The notes beneath the pieces were generated by a model that saw nothing but the letters and a program-made list of their open reading frames with translations, was not told where the DNA came from and did not search any database. From contig NZ_LADU01000114.1 in NCBI RefSeq assembly GCF_000961795.1, positions 1 through 64,000 of the forward strand: DNA of 64,000 bases, written 5' to 3'. Shown piece after piece: positions 36,888 to 46,102 of the stretch (its first letter is position 1; every line of letters starts with the position of its first letter). The position numbers and the translations under genes are program-made. This DNA is from Hyphomonas sp. BRH_c22. Lineage in GTDB: Bacteria; Pseudomonadota; Alphaproteobacteria; Caulobacterales; Hyphomonadaceae.

Positions 36888-38459
36888 TCACCGCGCGGGC
36901 ACATGTGCCGCAATCAGCTGCGGCCCCTCCGCCGCAAAGGCCCGCGCCAGCGCCGCGTCAAAGGCCTCCGCCGTGTCCACCGCCACCGCCGGCACACCCA
37001 TGCTTTGCGACAGGGCCACCCAGTCGATTTCCGGCTGGTCGAGTTCCAGCATGCTCTTCGCCGTGGGGCCCGGATTGCCGGCGCCCGTGCGCGCCAGCTC
37101 GATATTCAGGATACGGTAGGAATGGTTGACGAACACGACCGTCACCACATTGGCCCCCTCCCGCGCCATGCTCCACAGCGCCTGGTTGGTGTACATGGCC
37201 GCGCCGTCCCCGGTCAGGCACAGCACTTTCCTCTCCTTCGCCGCCAGCGCCGCCCCCAGCGCCAGCGGCATGCCCTGCCCGATGGCACCGCCCGTCAGCA
37301 TCATCCAGTCATGCGGCCTGGCCTTCTGCGTCATCAGGAAGGCGGGCAGTCCGTTCGACACGCCATCATCCGACACGAAACTCCCCTCCGGCAGGTGGCG
37401 CGCAATCGACGCGCCCACACTTGCCGCATTCAGCGCCCCGGCTGGCGTGCCCGGCTGCTCCAGCGCGGCAAACGGCGCCGCCTCCTTTGCGCCCAGCCCG
37501 TCAGCCAGCGCGCCAAGGATGGCTGCGCTGTCGCTTTCCGGTCCGCCCACAATCATCGTGGCGCACCCTTCCGGCACCAGCACGCTCGGCTTGCCCGGAT
37601 AGGCAAAGAAGGCCACCGGCACCTGCGTGCCCGCCACCAGCATCAGGTCACAGCCTTCAAGGTCGGCCATCGCGCCCTCGGCAAAATACTGCATCCGGTC
37701 GGGAATGAACCGCCCCGCCCCGCGCGCCTGGCGCGGGAAGAACGTGTCGGTCATCACGCGCACACCGGCCGCCTTCAGCCGCGCGGCAATCGCAAGTCCG
37801 CCTTCCGTCAGCGCCGTGCCGCTGATCAGCACCATCGGCTTCTTCGCGGCCCTGATCGCCGCCACCGCCGCATCGACCCGCTGGGCATCCGGCTTGCGCA
37901 GCATCGGCCGCGCGCGTTTCGTCCCTGGCTTGCCGCCTTCCAGCCAGGCCGTGTCCGCCGGCAGGATCAGCGCCGCAGGCCCGGTAACCGGCGACAGGCT
38001 CGCCTCCCACGCCTCAGCGGCCAGCTCGCCCGCCGTTTCCGCCCGGTCAGCCGATTTGATCCACACCGAATTTGGCCCCGCCATGCCCCTTATGTCGGAC
38101 GCAAGCGGCGCATCGTAACGCTGGTGGGGCACCGCATGGTCGCCGATCACGTTGACCATGGGCGTCCAGGCCCGGCGCGCATTGTGGATGTTCGCCCCAG
38201 CGTTCAGGTAACCCGCGCCAAGGTGCAGCAGCGTCATCGCCGGTCCGCCCGCCACACGTGCAAACCCGTCCGCCGCCCCCGTCGCCACGCCTTCGAACAG
38301 GCACAGGACGGAATGGATCCGCGGCTCATGGTCCAGCGCCGTCACGAGATGCATCTCGGACGTGCCGGGATTGGCGAAACACGCCGAGACGCCATGATCA
38401 GCCAGGGTCGAGACCAGGGCTTCCGCGCCCGTCATGTTACGTTCAGCCGAATTGCGCAT
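36888..38459 (-). CDS. Thiamine diphosphate-dependent enzyme (acetolactate synthase large subunit/benzoylformate decarboxylase-like)
   Basis: The 523-residue protein has the three-domain ThDP layout. The conserved glutamate lies in LCLFEGVATGAADGFARV. The ThDP/Mg motif is GDGAAMYTNQALWSMA, ending with the asparagine of VFVNHSYRILN. A central domain lacks an obvious FAD arginine cluster. The family annotation often given is acetolactate synthase large subunit, but no small subunit is beside it. A 2-oxoacid decarboxylase role is equally likely, for example in aromatic acid metabolism near the feruloyl-CoA synthase gene. Confidence 0.85.
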   Translation of the reverse strand: MRNSAERNMTGAEALVSTLADHGVSACFANPGTSEMHLVTALDHEPRIHSVLCLFEGVATGAADGFARVAGGPAMTLLHLGAGYLNAGANIHNARRAWTPMVNVIGDHAVPHQRYDAPLASDIRGMAGPNSVWIKSADRAETAGELAAEAWEASLSPVTGPAALILPADTAWLEGGKPGTKRARPMLRKPDAQRVDAAVAAIRAAKKPMVLISGTALTEGGLAIAARLKAAGVRVMTDTFFPRQARGAGRFIPDRMQYFAEGAMADLEGCDLMLVAGTQVPVAFFAYPGKPSVLVPEGCATMIVGGPESDSAAILGALADGLGAKEAAPFAALEQPGTPAGALNAASVGASIARHLPEGSFVSDDGVSNGLPAFLMTQKARPHDWMMLTGGAIGQGMPLALGAALAAKERKVLCLTGDGAAMYTNQALWSMAREGANVVTVVFVNHSYRILNIELARTGAGNPGPTAKSMLELDQPEIDWVALSQSMGVPAVAVDTAEAFDAALARAFAAEGPQLIAAHVPAR

Positions 38460-38712
38460 TATTGTCCTGCCCTTTATTGTTTCAGCGCTTGTCTAGCGCG
38501 TTCGCCCAGAGGGTCAAAGCGGGACGGATCGCAAAGGCCGTGGCAGACGTGGTGTTCTTGGCGGCAACTTTGCGATCCGTCCCTCAGCCAGAGGGGATCT
38601 GGCTGAAGCCGCCGGGATGGACGGGCGACTCCAGAGTCAGTCTAGGAAAAGGTAAACAGAATTGCGACGCCCGAATCGCAAAAAATGAGACAAGAGTCAC
38701 AAATTTTCGGGA

Positions 38713-40587
38713 TTAATCGCCAATAGATACTACAGGATCAGATACAGAACCCCCATAAAGCATCTCAACCTGATCTCTTCTCAGGTCCAGCGTGCGCCCC
38801 TGGTTCATGTAGCCCTTTTCGGTGATTTCGCCCGCGTCCGCCTGGGGCGCTGTTTCCTGCAGCAGAATCCTGGCGATTCGCGCCGATGGCTTCGGATTGG
38901 CCGCATTGTGCTTCTGCAGGCCCGCCTTCACGGCCGCGATGACTTTCGGATGCCGTGACAATTCGGCCATCGGCAGGGCCTCACCGACAAGGCGCTGGCA
39001 CCAGGCCTCGTTGAGAAAACCGAGCAGGCAGATTTCGTCCCGGTTGAGGCCGCAGACGACCGCATCGGACAAGGCGCCCCCCGTCGCCGCCACCGCCTGC
39101 ACCCGCACCGTGCCCGCCGACACCCAGGTCCCGCTCGCCAGCTTGAATTCCTCGGCAGTGCGCCCGTCGAACGCGAGGCCCTTTTCGGGATGTTCTGGAT
39201 CGACGAACCGCACTGCATCGCCCAGCCGGTAATAGCCTTCCTCATCGAACGCCGCAGCGGTCTGCGCCGGATTGCGGTAATAGCCAGGCGTCACGTTCAC
39301 GCCCTTTACGCGCAGCTCCAGCTTCCCGGCATTCGGCACCAGTTTGAATGTATTGCCCGGCAGCGGCAGCCCAATCAGGCCCATCACATCATTCGGCCAG
39401 TGAACGTTCGAGGCCGTCGGCGACGTCTCGGTCGCGCCATACCCGGCTGACAGCGAGATCCGCTCGCCGGTCACCCGCACGGCCACCGCCTGGATACGCT
39501 CATAGATATCCTGCCCCATTGCGGCGCCGCCATAGGCCATGCAGATCAGGCGTTTGAAGAAGGCCTCGGCGAGGGCGTCATCCCGTTCCAGTTCCGTCGC
39601 AAGGGCCGCCCAGGCGGCCGGAACGGTCGTGTGCTGCGTCGTGGAAATTTCCTTCAGGTTCCGGATCATTTCCGGCAGGCGGGCCGGCGTCGGCGCGCCC
39701 TGGTCAAGATACAGCGTGCCGCCCCAGTCCAGCATGTTGTGCAGGATGGAATGCGCGCCATAGGTGTGGCTCCACGGCAGGAAATTGCACATCACCTGCG
39801 GCCCGCCGGTGATCTCGTCGAGGCGCGCCTCGTCCCAGACCGACCGGATCATCTTCGCATTGGACGCCACCATGCCGTGCAGGTTGATCACGGCCTTCGG
39901 CTCGCCTGTCGAACCGGACGTCAGCATGTATTTCGCCACCGTCTCCGGCGTCAGCGCCGCATAGGCCGCATCGACAGCTTCGGTCGGCTCCCTGGCAAAG
40001 CGGCCGATATTGGCGCAGTCGCAGCCTTTCGGCTCATGCCGGCTGTACAGCACCAGCCGGTTGCCCACGCCCATGCCGTCCAGTCCGCGCTGATACTCGG
40101 CGCCATCCTCGACATAGATGAATTTCGGCTCGGTCAGCTGGTCGATATATTTCAGGCGCGCGAAGTCCTGGCTCAGCAGCGCATAGGCCGGTGTCACCGG
40201 CACGACCGGGCTGCCCGCCCACATCGCGGCATACATGACCAGCGCATGGTCAATGGCATTCGACGACAGGATCATTACCGGCGCGTCCGGCCCCGCGCCC
40301 GCATCGATAAAGCCCTGCGCCAGCCGCCGCACGCGCTCCAGCCCCTCGGCATAGGTCATCTCCCGCCAGCCTTCGGATGCCGGGTCTTCCGGCACCCGCT
40401 CGGCCAGCCAGACGCGGCCTGGTGCCTCGGCCGCCCACTTCACCAATGGCGCCAGCATGTGCGGCGGGCAGGGCTTCAGGGGATGCCCGTTATTCAGGTA
40501 AATTGTCCCGTCTGCGCGGCGGTCGACGTTCAGCCTGAGCGGAAGATAAGGCACTTCGCGGAACGGGATATGAGCTGTATCGGCCAC
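38713..40587 (-). CDS. Feruloyl-CoA synthase-like AMP-binding enzyme
   Basis: The 624-residue protein belongs to the ANL superfamily. The P-loop is YMLTSGSTGEPKAVINLHG, with SLSAGYGATETSPTA (A5 motif) and YRLGDAVRFVDPEHPEKGLAFDGRTAEEFKLASGTWVS (A7/A8). The opening HIPFREVPYLPLRLNVDRRADGTIYLNNGHPL is typical of feruloyl-CoA synthases, which activate ferulic and related hydroxycinnamic acids in lignin-monomer catabolism. No hydratase/aldolase partner is adjacent, so the substrate stays uncertain. The region 38460-38712 upstream of the next gene shows no feature I recognise. Confidence 0.85.
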   Translation of the reverse strand: MADTAHIPFREVPYLPLRLNVDRRADGTIYLNNGHPLKPCPPHMLAPLVKWAAEAPGRVWLAERVPEDPASEGWREMTYAEGLERVRRLAQGFIDAGAGPDAPVMILSSNAIDHALVMYAAMWAGSPVVPVTPAYALLSQDFARLKYIDQLTEPKFIYVEDGAEYQRGLDGMGVGNRLVLYSRHEPKGCDCANIGRFAREPTEAVDAAYAALTPETVAKYMLTSGSTGEPKAVINLHGMVASNAKMIRSVWDEARLDEITGGPQVMCNFLPWSHTYGAHSILHNMLDWGGTLYLDQGAPTPARLPEMIRNLKEISTTQHTTVPAAWAALATELERDDALAEAFFKRLICMAYGGAAMGQDIYERIQAVAVRVTGERISLSAGYGATETSPTASNVHWPNDVMGLIGLPLPGNTFKLVPNAGKLELRVKGVNVTPGYYRNPAQTAAAFDEEGYYRLGDAVRFVDPEHPEKGLAFDGRTAEEFKLASGTWVSAGTVRVQAVAATGGALSDAVVCGLNRDEICLLGFLNEAWCQRLVGEALPMAELSRHPKVIAAVKAGLQKHNAANPKPSARIARILLQETAPQADAGEITEKGYMNQGRTLDLRRDQVEMLYGGSVSDPVVSIGD

Positions 40588-40620
40588 GCGGGGCCCCCCT
40601 GTCTTCTTGTTGATGGCGGC

Positions 40621-41403
40621 TTAAACAAGCCCGCGGGTGGGAATGTGAATCACGTGACCGCAATGTTTGCAATGCACCGCATCACGGTCATGCATCATGA
40701 GTCCACACTCCTGGCATTCATGTTCCAGCTTGTCGTTGGGCTCGATAATGGCCCGCAGCAGCTGCAGGAACAGGGTGAGGCCCAGCACCATGATCATGAT
40801 CGACAGGATCCGCCCGCCCTGTCCGATCATCAGGATGTCGCCATAGCCCGTGGTCGTCAGGCTGGTGACGGTAAAATAGAGCGCGTCGAGATAGGATTCG
40901 ATGCTCGGATTGGTACCGATCTGCGTCGCATAGACAAGCGCCGCCATGATGAAGACAAACACGACGAGGTTCACCACCTTGTCGATCACGCGCTCATGGC
41001 GCTGGAAGAAAGGCGTCAGCACCTTCACCCGGCGCACGAACGTGAAGGCGCGTATGGCGCGAACCGCGCGCAGCACCCGCAGGAAGGCGAAGTTGGAGAC
41101 GAACAGCGGCGCAAACATGGTGATCACCACAACCAGGTCGGCAATGTTCACAGGCCGGAAAAAGAAGTTGGTCCGGTGCCGGGCAATATAAAACCGGGCG
41201 AGATAGTCCAATGCGATCACCGCGCCAATCGCATAATCAAGCCCCACATGCGTGCGCCCCCGCATGCTGAACGGCGCCCACAGGAAATAGGCAATCGTTA
41301 CGAAATCGAAGATCAGCATCGCCCAGCGGAACGTGAAGGGCCATTTCCCATGCCCCTCATACAGCCAGAACAGGCTCCGGTTCAGCCCCTTGCGATGACT
41401 CAA
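40621..41403 (-). CDS. Voltage-gated-type potassium channel with C-terminal zinc ribbon
   Basis: The 260-residue protein has six hydrophobic segments. The S4-like helix LRVLRAVRAIRAFTFVRR (residues 108-125) has arginines every third residue. The pore loop carries the K+ selectivity filter TTTGYGD (183-189). The C-terminal tail has two CxxC pairs (C230, C233 and C245, C248) arranged as a small zinc ribbon, ending after HCGHVIHIPTRG. This makes a KvAP-like channel with a metal-binding cytoplasmic end. Its stop is 33 bases downstream of the feruloyl-CoA synthase start, on the same strand. Confidence 0.9.
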   Translation of the reverse strand: MSHRKGLNRSLFWLYEGHGKWPFTFRWAMLIFDFVTIAYFLWAPFSMRGRTHVGLDYAIGAVIALDYLARFYIARHRTNFFFRPVNIADLVVVITMFAPLFVSNFAFLRVLRAVRAIRAFTFVRRVKVLTPFFQRHERVIDKVVNLVVFVFIMAALVYATQIGTNPSIESYLDALYFTVTSLTTTGYGDILMIGQGGRILSIMIMVLGLTLFLQLLRAIIEPNDKLEHECQECGLMMHDRDAVHCKHCGHVIHIPTRGLV

Positions 41404-42740
41404 TCTTGAGGCTCCAGCGTCTCGTTGAAGCGCACCGGCTTGCCGCCGCCCTTGGCGACAATCTCGCCGTCGCGCATCACAAAGCCGCCGCGCACTATGG
41501 TCGCCACCGGCCAGCCGGTCGCTTCGAACCCGTCAAACTGGGTCCAGCCGCATTTCGACTTCGACCATTCCGCCGTGATGGTTTCCTTGCGCTTCAGGTC
41601 CACGACCGTGAAGTCGGCATGATAGCCTTCGGCGATGCGGCCCTTGTCGGCGAGGCCGAACACGCGCTGCGGCCCGGCGCTGGTCAGCTCCACGAAACGC
41701 TGCAGGCTCAGCTTGCCGTCATTCACATGGGTCAGCATCACCGGCACCAGCGTCTGGACACCCGGCATGCCGCTGGGGCTGGCCGGATAGGGAAGCTGCT
41801 TTTCCTCAATCGTGTGCGGCGCATGGTCGGTCGCCAGCACGTCCACGATACCCGCGTTCAAGGCCCGCCACAGCGCCTCGCGGTGGCGCGCTTCGCGGAC
41901 CGGCGGGTTCTGCTGCGCAAAGCCCTTGAGGCGCTCGTAGCAATCGGGCGCCGCCAGCGTCAGGTGGTTGGGAAGCACTTCCACGCTGGCCACATCCTTG
42001 GCGTCGCGCAGCAATTCCATTTCTTCGGCCGTGGAAATGTGCAGCACATGGATACGCTTGCCGCAGGCCCGCGCGATGCGCAGCAGGCGCCGCGTCGACG
42101 ACACCGCCGCTTCCACGTCGCGCACCACAATATGGCTCTGCCAGTCGCCCGTCACCGCCAGCTCGCGGCGTTCGGCCAGCCGGTATTCGTCTTCGGAATG
42201 GAACGCGGCCCGGCGCTTGATCGCACGCAGCACGGCCTCGACGCCTTCATCATCCTGCACCAGAAGGTCACCCGTGGACGCCCCCATGAACACCTTGACA
42301 CCGCAACAGCCCGGCGTAGCCTCCATTTCAGCGAGCACGCCGACATTGTGGTGTGTCGCGCCAGCATAGAAGGCATGGTCTATGTCCATGCGCCCCTTGG
42401 CGCGGGCCAGCTTGTCGGCCAGCATTTCGGGGCTGGTTGTCGATGGATTGGTGTTCGGCATCTCGAACACCGCCACCACGCCGCCCAGCGCGGCAGAGCG
42501 CGCCCCGGTCTCAAGGTCTTCCTTCCAGTCCAGCCCCGGCTCGCGGAAATGCACCTGGCTGTCGATCACGCCCGGCAATATGTGCAGCCCGGTGGCGTCA
42601 TAGGTCTCGCCCGCGCTGGCGCCTGACAGGTCGCCAATCGCAACGATCCGCTCGCCCCGCACGCCAATATCCGTGCGGGCCTCGCCGCCGGGTGTGACAA
42701 TGGTGCCGCCACGCAGGATCAGGTCAAATGTCTTGCTCAT
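41400..42740 (-). CDS. pyrC: Dihydroorotase
   Basis: The 446-residue protein is an amidohydrolase. The metal motif is DSQVHFREPG, later ligands are in KVFMGASTGDLLVQ and HVLHISTAEE, and the catalytic aspartate is in LATDHAPHTIEEK. It opens MSKTFDLILRGGTIVTPGGEARTDIGV. It closes carbamoyl aspartate to dihydroorotate. This is the class I (long, PyrC1-type) form. The start is at 42738-42740; the upstream extension is not protein-like. It overlaps the end of the channel start by four bases. Confidence 0.93.
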   Translation of the reverse strand: MSKTFDLILRGGTIVTPGGEARTDIGVRGERIVAIGDLSGASAGETYDATGLHILPGVIDSQVHFREPGLDWKEDLETGARSAALGGVVAVFEMPNTNPSTTSPEMLADKLARAKGRMDIDHAFYAGATHHNVGVLAEMEATPGCCGVKVFMGASTGDLLVQDDEGVEAVLRAIKRRAAFHSEDEYRLAERRELAVTGDWQSHIVVRDVEAAVSSTRRLLRIARACGKRIHVLHISTAEEMELLRDAKDVASVEVLPNHLTLAAPDCYERLKGFAQQNPPVREARHREALWRALNAGIVDVLATDHAPHTIEEKQLPYPASPSGMPGVQTLVPVMLTHVNDGKLSLQRFVELTSAGPQRVFGLADKGRIAEGYHADFTVVDLKRKETITAEWSKSKCGWTQFDGFEATGWPVATIVRGGFVMRDGEIVAKGGGKPVRFNETLEPQD

Positions 42741-42853
42741 GGCCCCCCTTATGCTACTGCGCGCGGCGCCTGTCATCCCGTACAAGTGCAGCGGCGCGCA
42801 GGCGCGGCACGAAAGACACTGACAAACCCGTCAGCGCCCACTAGGTTGCCCCC

Positions 42854-43663
42854 ATGTCAAAACGCATCATTCCCAACCGATCCATCATCCGCCTGTCCGG
42901 CCCGGACATGCTGGCCCTGCTCGAGCGCACGGTCACGCACTCCGTCGACAACTGGAACACCGGCGAGATGCGTTATGGCGCGCTGCTGACCCCCCAGGGC
43001 AAGATTGTCGCCGATTACCTGGCCATGCTGTCGCTCGACAACATCTATCTCGATGTGCACAGCGGCGCGGCGGATGACCTGGAAAAGCGGCTCAAGCTGT
43101 TCCGCCTGCGCTCCGACGTGGTGATCGAGCGCCTGACGGATGATGTCGTCACCGAAGGCAGCTGGGCCGATGTCCGCTCCGCCCAGCTCCCCCACCGCGC
43201 CATATCGCCGAAGGCCGAGATCGGCCTCGAAATGCCCCGCGAGGAATGGCACGCCGCCCGAATCGCCGCCGGCGTGCCCGAATGGGGCGCCGATTACCGC
43301 GCATCGGAAGTCTTCCCCACGGACGTCAACCTCGACGTCATGGGCGGTATCGACTACAAGAAAGGCTGCTTTGTCGGCCAGGAAGTGGCCAGCCGCATGA
43401 AGCGCAAGGGCAAGATCCGCAAGCGCACCCTGCCGGTTCACGGCGAGGGCCTGAAAGTGGGCGCTGACGTGCTGGCAGGTTCCTCCATCGGCACCATTTC
43501 CAGCGTGTCAGGCACGCATGGCCTGGCGCTCCTGCGCACCGACCGGCTCGTCTCGGCCGAAGCCGCCGGCCACGCATTCACCTGCGGCGGCCGCCCCATC
43601 ACCATCGACCGTCCGGCCTGGCTGGACCTCGAACTCATCGCCCTGTCGGCCGCCAATGACTGA
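42854..43663 (+). CDS. ygfZ: Folate-binding YgfZ/GcvT family protein
   Basis: The 269-residue protein resembles the GcvT folate-binding fold. The YgfZ motif KGCFVGQEV lies in GGIDYKKGCFVGQEVASRMK. Other family segments are MRYGALLTPQGKIVADYL and FPTDVNLDVMGG. YgfZ/IBA57 proteins help make or repair iron-sulfur proteins using folate. It is the first gene of a short plus-strand operon. Its end overlaps the start of tag by 8 bases. Confidence 0.92.
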   Translation: MSKRIIPNRSIIRLSGPDMLALLERTVTHSVDNWNTGEMRYGALLTPQGKIVADYLAMLSLDNIYLDVHSGAADDLEKRLKLFRLRSDVVIERLTDDVVTEGSWADVRSAQLPHRAISPKAEIGLEMPREEWHAARIAAGVPEWGADYRASEVFPTDVNLDVMGGIDYKKGCFVGQEVASRMKRKGKIRKRTLPVHGEGLKVGADVLAGSSIGTISSVSGTHGLALLRTDRLVSAEAAGHAFTCGGRPITIDRPAWLDLELIALSAAND

Positions 43664-44240
43664 CACCCTCCACTGTGCCTGGGCCCCGCTCGATGACCCC
43701 CTCTACCGCGGTTACCATGACACGGAATGGGGCGTGCCGGAGCGCGACCCGCGCGCGCTGTGGGAAAAACTCCAGCTCGACGGCATGCAGGCCGGGCTGT
43801 CCTGGATCACGATCCTGCGCAAACGCGACTCCATCCGCGCGGAATTCGACGGCTTCGACCCCGAGCGCCTTGTCCGCTGGACACCGGCCCGCATCGCCAA
43901 AGCACTTGAGAATCCGGGCATCATCCGCAGTCCGAAAAAGATCGACGCCACGATCGGCAATGCGCGCGCCTTCCTGGACATGGCCGAAGCGGGAGAGGAT
44001 TTCTCGGACTATTGCTGGAACTGGGTGGGCGGCCAGCCCATCGTCAATCGCTGGAAAAGTTTCCGGCAGGCCCCGACATTCACCGACTGGTCGGCCGCCA
44101 TGTCCAAGGACCTGAAGAAACGGGGTTTCAAGTTTGTCGGTCCCACGATTGTCTACGCATGGGCGCAGGCGGTCGGCATGGTGAATGACCATGATGTAAC
44201 TTGCCCGCGTCATAAAGCTGTACAGAAGTCCCGATCATGA
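43656..44240 (+). CDS. tag: DNA-3-methyladenine glycosylase I
   Basis: The 194-residue protein starts MTDTLHCAWAPLDDPLYRGYHDTEWGVPERD. It carries the zinc ligands of Tag: the early cysteine and histidine (HCAW, YHDTEW) and C-terminal HDVTCPRH. LDGMQAGLSWITILRKR and NWVGGQPIVNRWKSF are further signatures. It excises 3-methyladenine from DNA. The start lies inside the end of ygfZ (ATGACTGA), so the two are coupled. Confidence 0.95.
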   Translation: MTDTLHCAWAPLDDPLYRGYHDTEWGVPERDPRALWEKLQLDGMQAGLSWITILRKRDSIRAEFDGFDPERLVRWTPARIAKALENPGIIRSPKKIDATIGNARAFLDMAEAGEDFSDYCWNWVGGQPIVNRWKSFRQAPTFTDWSAAMSKDLKKRGFKFVGPTIVYAWAQAVGMVNDHDVTCPRHKAVQKSRS

Positions 44241-44545
44241 AACGCCTTGTCATCATTACACTCGCCAGCCTGCCGCTGCTCGCGGCCTGCACCGCCACAT
44301 CCGGCGCGGACTACCGCAAGCAGGTCGCCTGGAACCGGTGCGCCAACTCTCCGGGGCCTGACGCCCGCGAGTCCTGCATCACGACACAGATCGCGCTGAT
44401 GGAAGCCGCCGACCGGGCCGAAGCCGAGAGCCTCCAGGCCCGGCGGCAGGAGGCCGAGGACCGCCAGGCGCAGGCCGAAGCCCACGGCGTTCCGCCCGAG
44501 GCGGCCCGGCAGACAACTGATTCCGGCCTGACTTGGCCGAAATGA
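44237..44545 (+). CDS. Small lipoprotein of unknown function
   Basis: The 102-residue protein has a signal sequence with lipobox LLAAC (cysteine at residue 18). The mature part is short, with two cysteines (NRCANSPG, ESCITTQ), and then a highly charged helix rich in Glu, Ala, Arg and Gln. It overlaps tag by four bases (ATGA). No function is recognised. Confidence 0.7.
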   Translation: MKRLVIITLASLPLLAACTATSGADYRKQVAWNRCANSPGPDARESCITTQIALMEAADRAEAESLQARRQEAEDRQAQAEAHGVPPEAARQTTDSGLTWPK

Positions 44546-44654
44546 CCGTCTGCAAGTCATCTCTCGACCCTGAGCCCAACGCGGTTTAAACCTAGTACAT
44601 TGAATTAGCGACCATTCGAGGCGCAGACCCCGCTGCGCTCACCCTGAGGGCAAG

Positions 44655-45776
44655 ATGAAAACTGCAGTCATATCGGCGACCGGCCTGTGGACGCCACCGC
44701 ATTCGATTTCCAACGAAGAACTCGTCAAAAGCTACAATGCCTGGGCCGACAGCTGGAATGTCGCCTATGCCGCCGAGATCGGGGCGGGCACCGTTGATCC
44801 GAAAACCCATTCCTCCGTCGAGTTCATCGAAAAGGCGTCCGGCATCAAGTCGCGCTTCGTGATCGACAAGGAAGGCATCATCGACCCTGAAACGATGGCC
44901 CCGCGGATCGATGAGCGCCCCAATGACCAGATTTCGGTCATGGCCGAAATGGCCGTTCTGGCAGCGCGCGATGCGCTTGAGCGCGCCGGCCGCAAGCCGG
45001 AAGACATTGACGCCGTCATCTGCGCTGCGTCGAACATGCAGCGCGCCTATCCGGCCATGGCCGTCGAGATCCAGAACGCGCTCGGATGCGGCGGCTTCGC
45101 CTTCGACATGAATGTCGCCTGCTCGTCGGCCACGTTCGGCATCCAGACGGCGGCAGACTTCATCCGCAGCGGCAGCGCCCGGTCTGTCCTGATGGTCAAT
45201 CCGGAAATCTGCTCCGGCCACCTCAACTTCACCGACCGCGACAGCCACTTCATCTTCGGTGACGTGGCAACGGCTGTTCTGGTCGAGGAAGAAAGCATTG
45301 CGCCGGCAGGGCACTGGAAAATCCTCGGCACGAAACTGAAGACCGAGTTCTCGAACAATATCCGCAACAATTTCGGCTTCCTCAACCGCGCTGCCCCGGA
45401 AGGCATCGGCGCGCCCGACAAGCTGTTCATGCAGGAAGGCCGAAAGGTGTTCCGCGAAGTGGTGCCGATGGTGGCCAACATGATTGCCGAGCATCTCGGC
45501 GAGCTTGGCTTGCAGGGCTCTGACCTGCGCCGCATGTGGCTGCACCAGGCGAATGCCAACATGAACCGCCTGATCGCGTCAAAGGTCCTCGGGCACGAAG
45601 CGACAGAAGATGAAAGCCCCACCGTGCTCGACACCTATGCCAATACGTCCTCGGCAGGGTCTATCATCGCCTTTCACAAGCATTCAGGCGACTTAAAGCC
45701 CGGTGAAAAGGGCCTGATCTGTTCGTTCGGTGCAGGGTATTCAGCCGGATCGGTCTTCGTCGAAAAGACGGCCTGA
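44655..45776 (+). CDS. Beta-ketoacyl-ACP synthase III family enzyme
   Basis: The 373-residue protein has the KAS III thiolase fold. The catalytic triad is visible: C156 in MNVACSSATFG, H297 in WLHQANANMN and N330 in YANTSSAGS. It is longer than E. coli FabH and begins MKTAVISATGLWTPPHSISNEELVKSYNAW, which fits the FabH2-like group that uses medium-chain acyl groups. It condenses an acyl-CoA with malonyl-ACP. It stands alone, ten bases from a convergent small membrane protein gene. Confidence 0.93.
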   Translation: MKTAVISATGLWTPPHSISNEELVKSYNAWADSWNVAYAAEIGAGTVDPKTHSSVEFIEKASGIKSRFVIDKEGIIDPETMAPRIDERPNDQISVMAEMAVLAARDALERAGRKPEDIDAVICAASNMQRAYPAMAVEIQNALGCGGFAFDMNVACSSATFGIQTAADFIRSGSARSVLMVNPEICSGHLNFTDRDSHFIFGDVATAVLVEEESIAPAGHWKILGTKLKTEFSNNIRNNFGFLNRAAPEGIGAPDKLFMQEGRKVFREVVPMVANMIAEHLGELGLQGSDLRRMWLHQANANMNRLIASKVLGHEATEDESPTVLDTYANTSSAGSIIAFHKHSGDLKPGEKGLICSFGAGYSAGSVFVEKTA

Positions 45777-45785
45777 GGCGCCAGC

Positions 45786-45935
45786 CTATTCTTCGAGGTC
45801 TTCGGCGAACATGTCGCCCCACAGGGCGCGCCGGCTGGCACGGAAGGCTTCGACGACAACGATGATACAGCCGCCGAGCAATACGCAGAATGGCAGCGTC
45901 TGGCCGGAAACGAACTGGGTCATCATGTCGATCAT
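45786..45935 (-). CDS. Small single-pass membrane protein (49 residues)
   Basis: A frame from the ATG at 45933-45935 to TAG at 45786-45788 gives 49 residues: a short start, a hydrophobic helix (LPFCVLLGGCIIVVVEAF) and a tail RASRRALWGDMFAEDLEE. A ribosome-binding site AAGGA lies seven bases upstream. Codon use matches the neighbours. No family is recognised. It lies convergent with the KAS III gene. Confidence 0.6.
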   Translation of the reverse strand: MIDMMTQFVSGQTLPFCVLLGGCIIVVVEAFRASRRALWGDMFAEDLEE

Positions 45936-46102
45936 GTCTGGTCCTTGCCCGGCCGGAATTTGAGAAGCGGCCTGCTGCCTGTGATATGCAATGCTTATGC
46001 CGCAAAGGACTTAACACCGCATTTGCCAATCAAGGCAGAAATGGGGTCACTTCGTAACCGGCACGCCTCCGTTTCTTTACCCTTGCTACCAATAGCTTAA
46101 AG

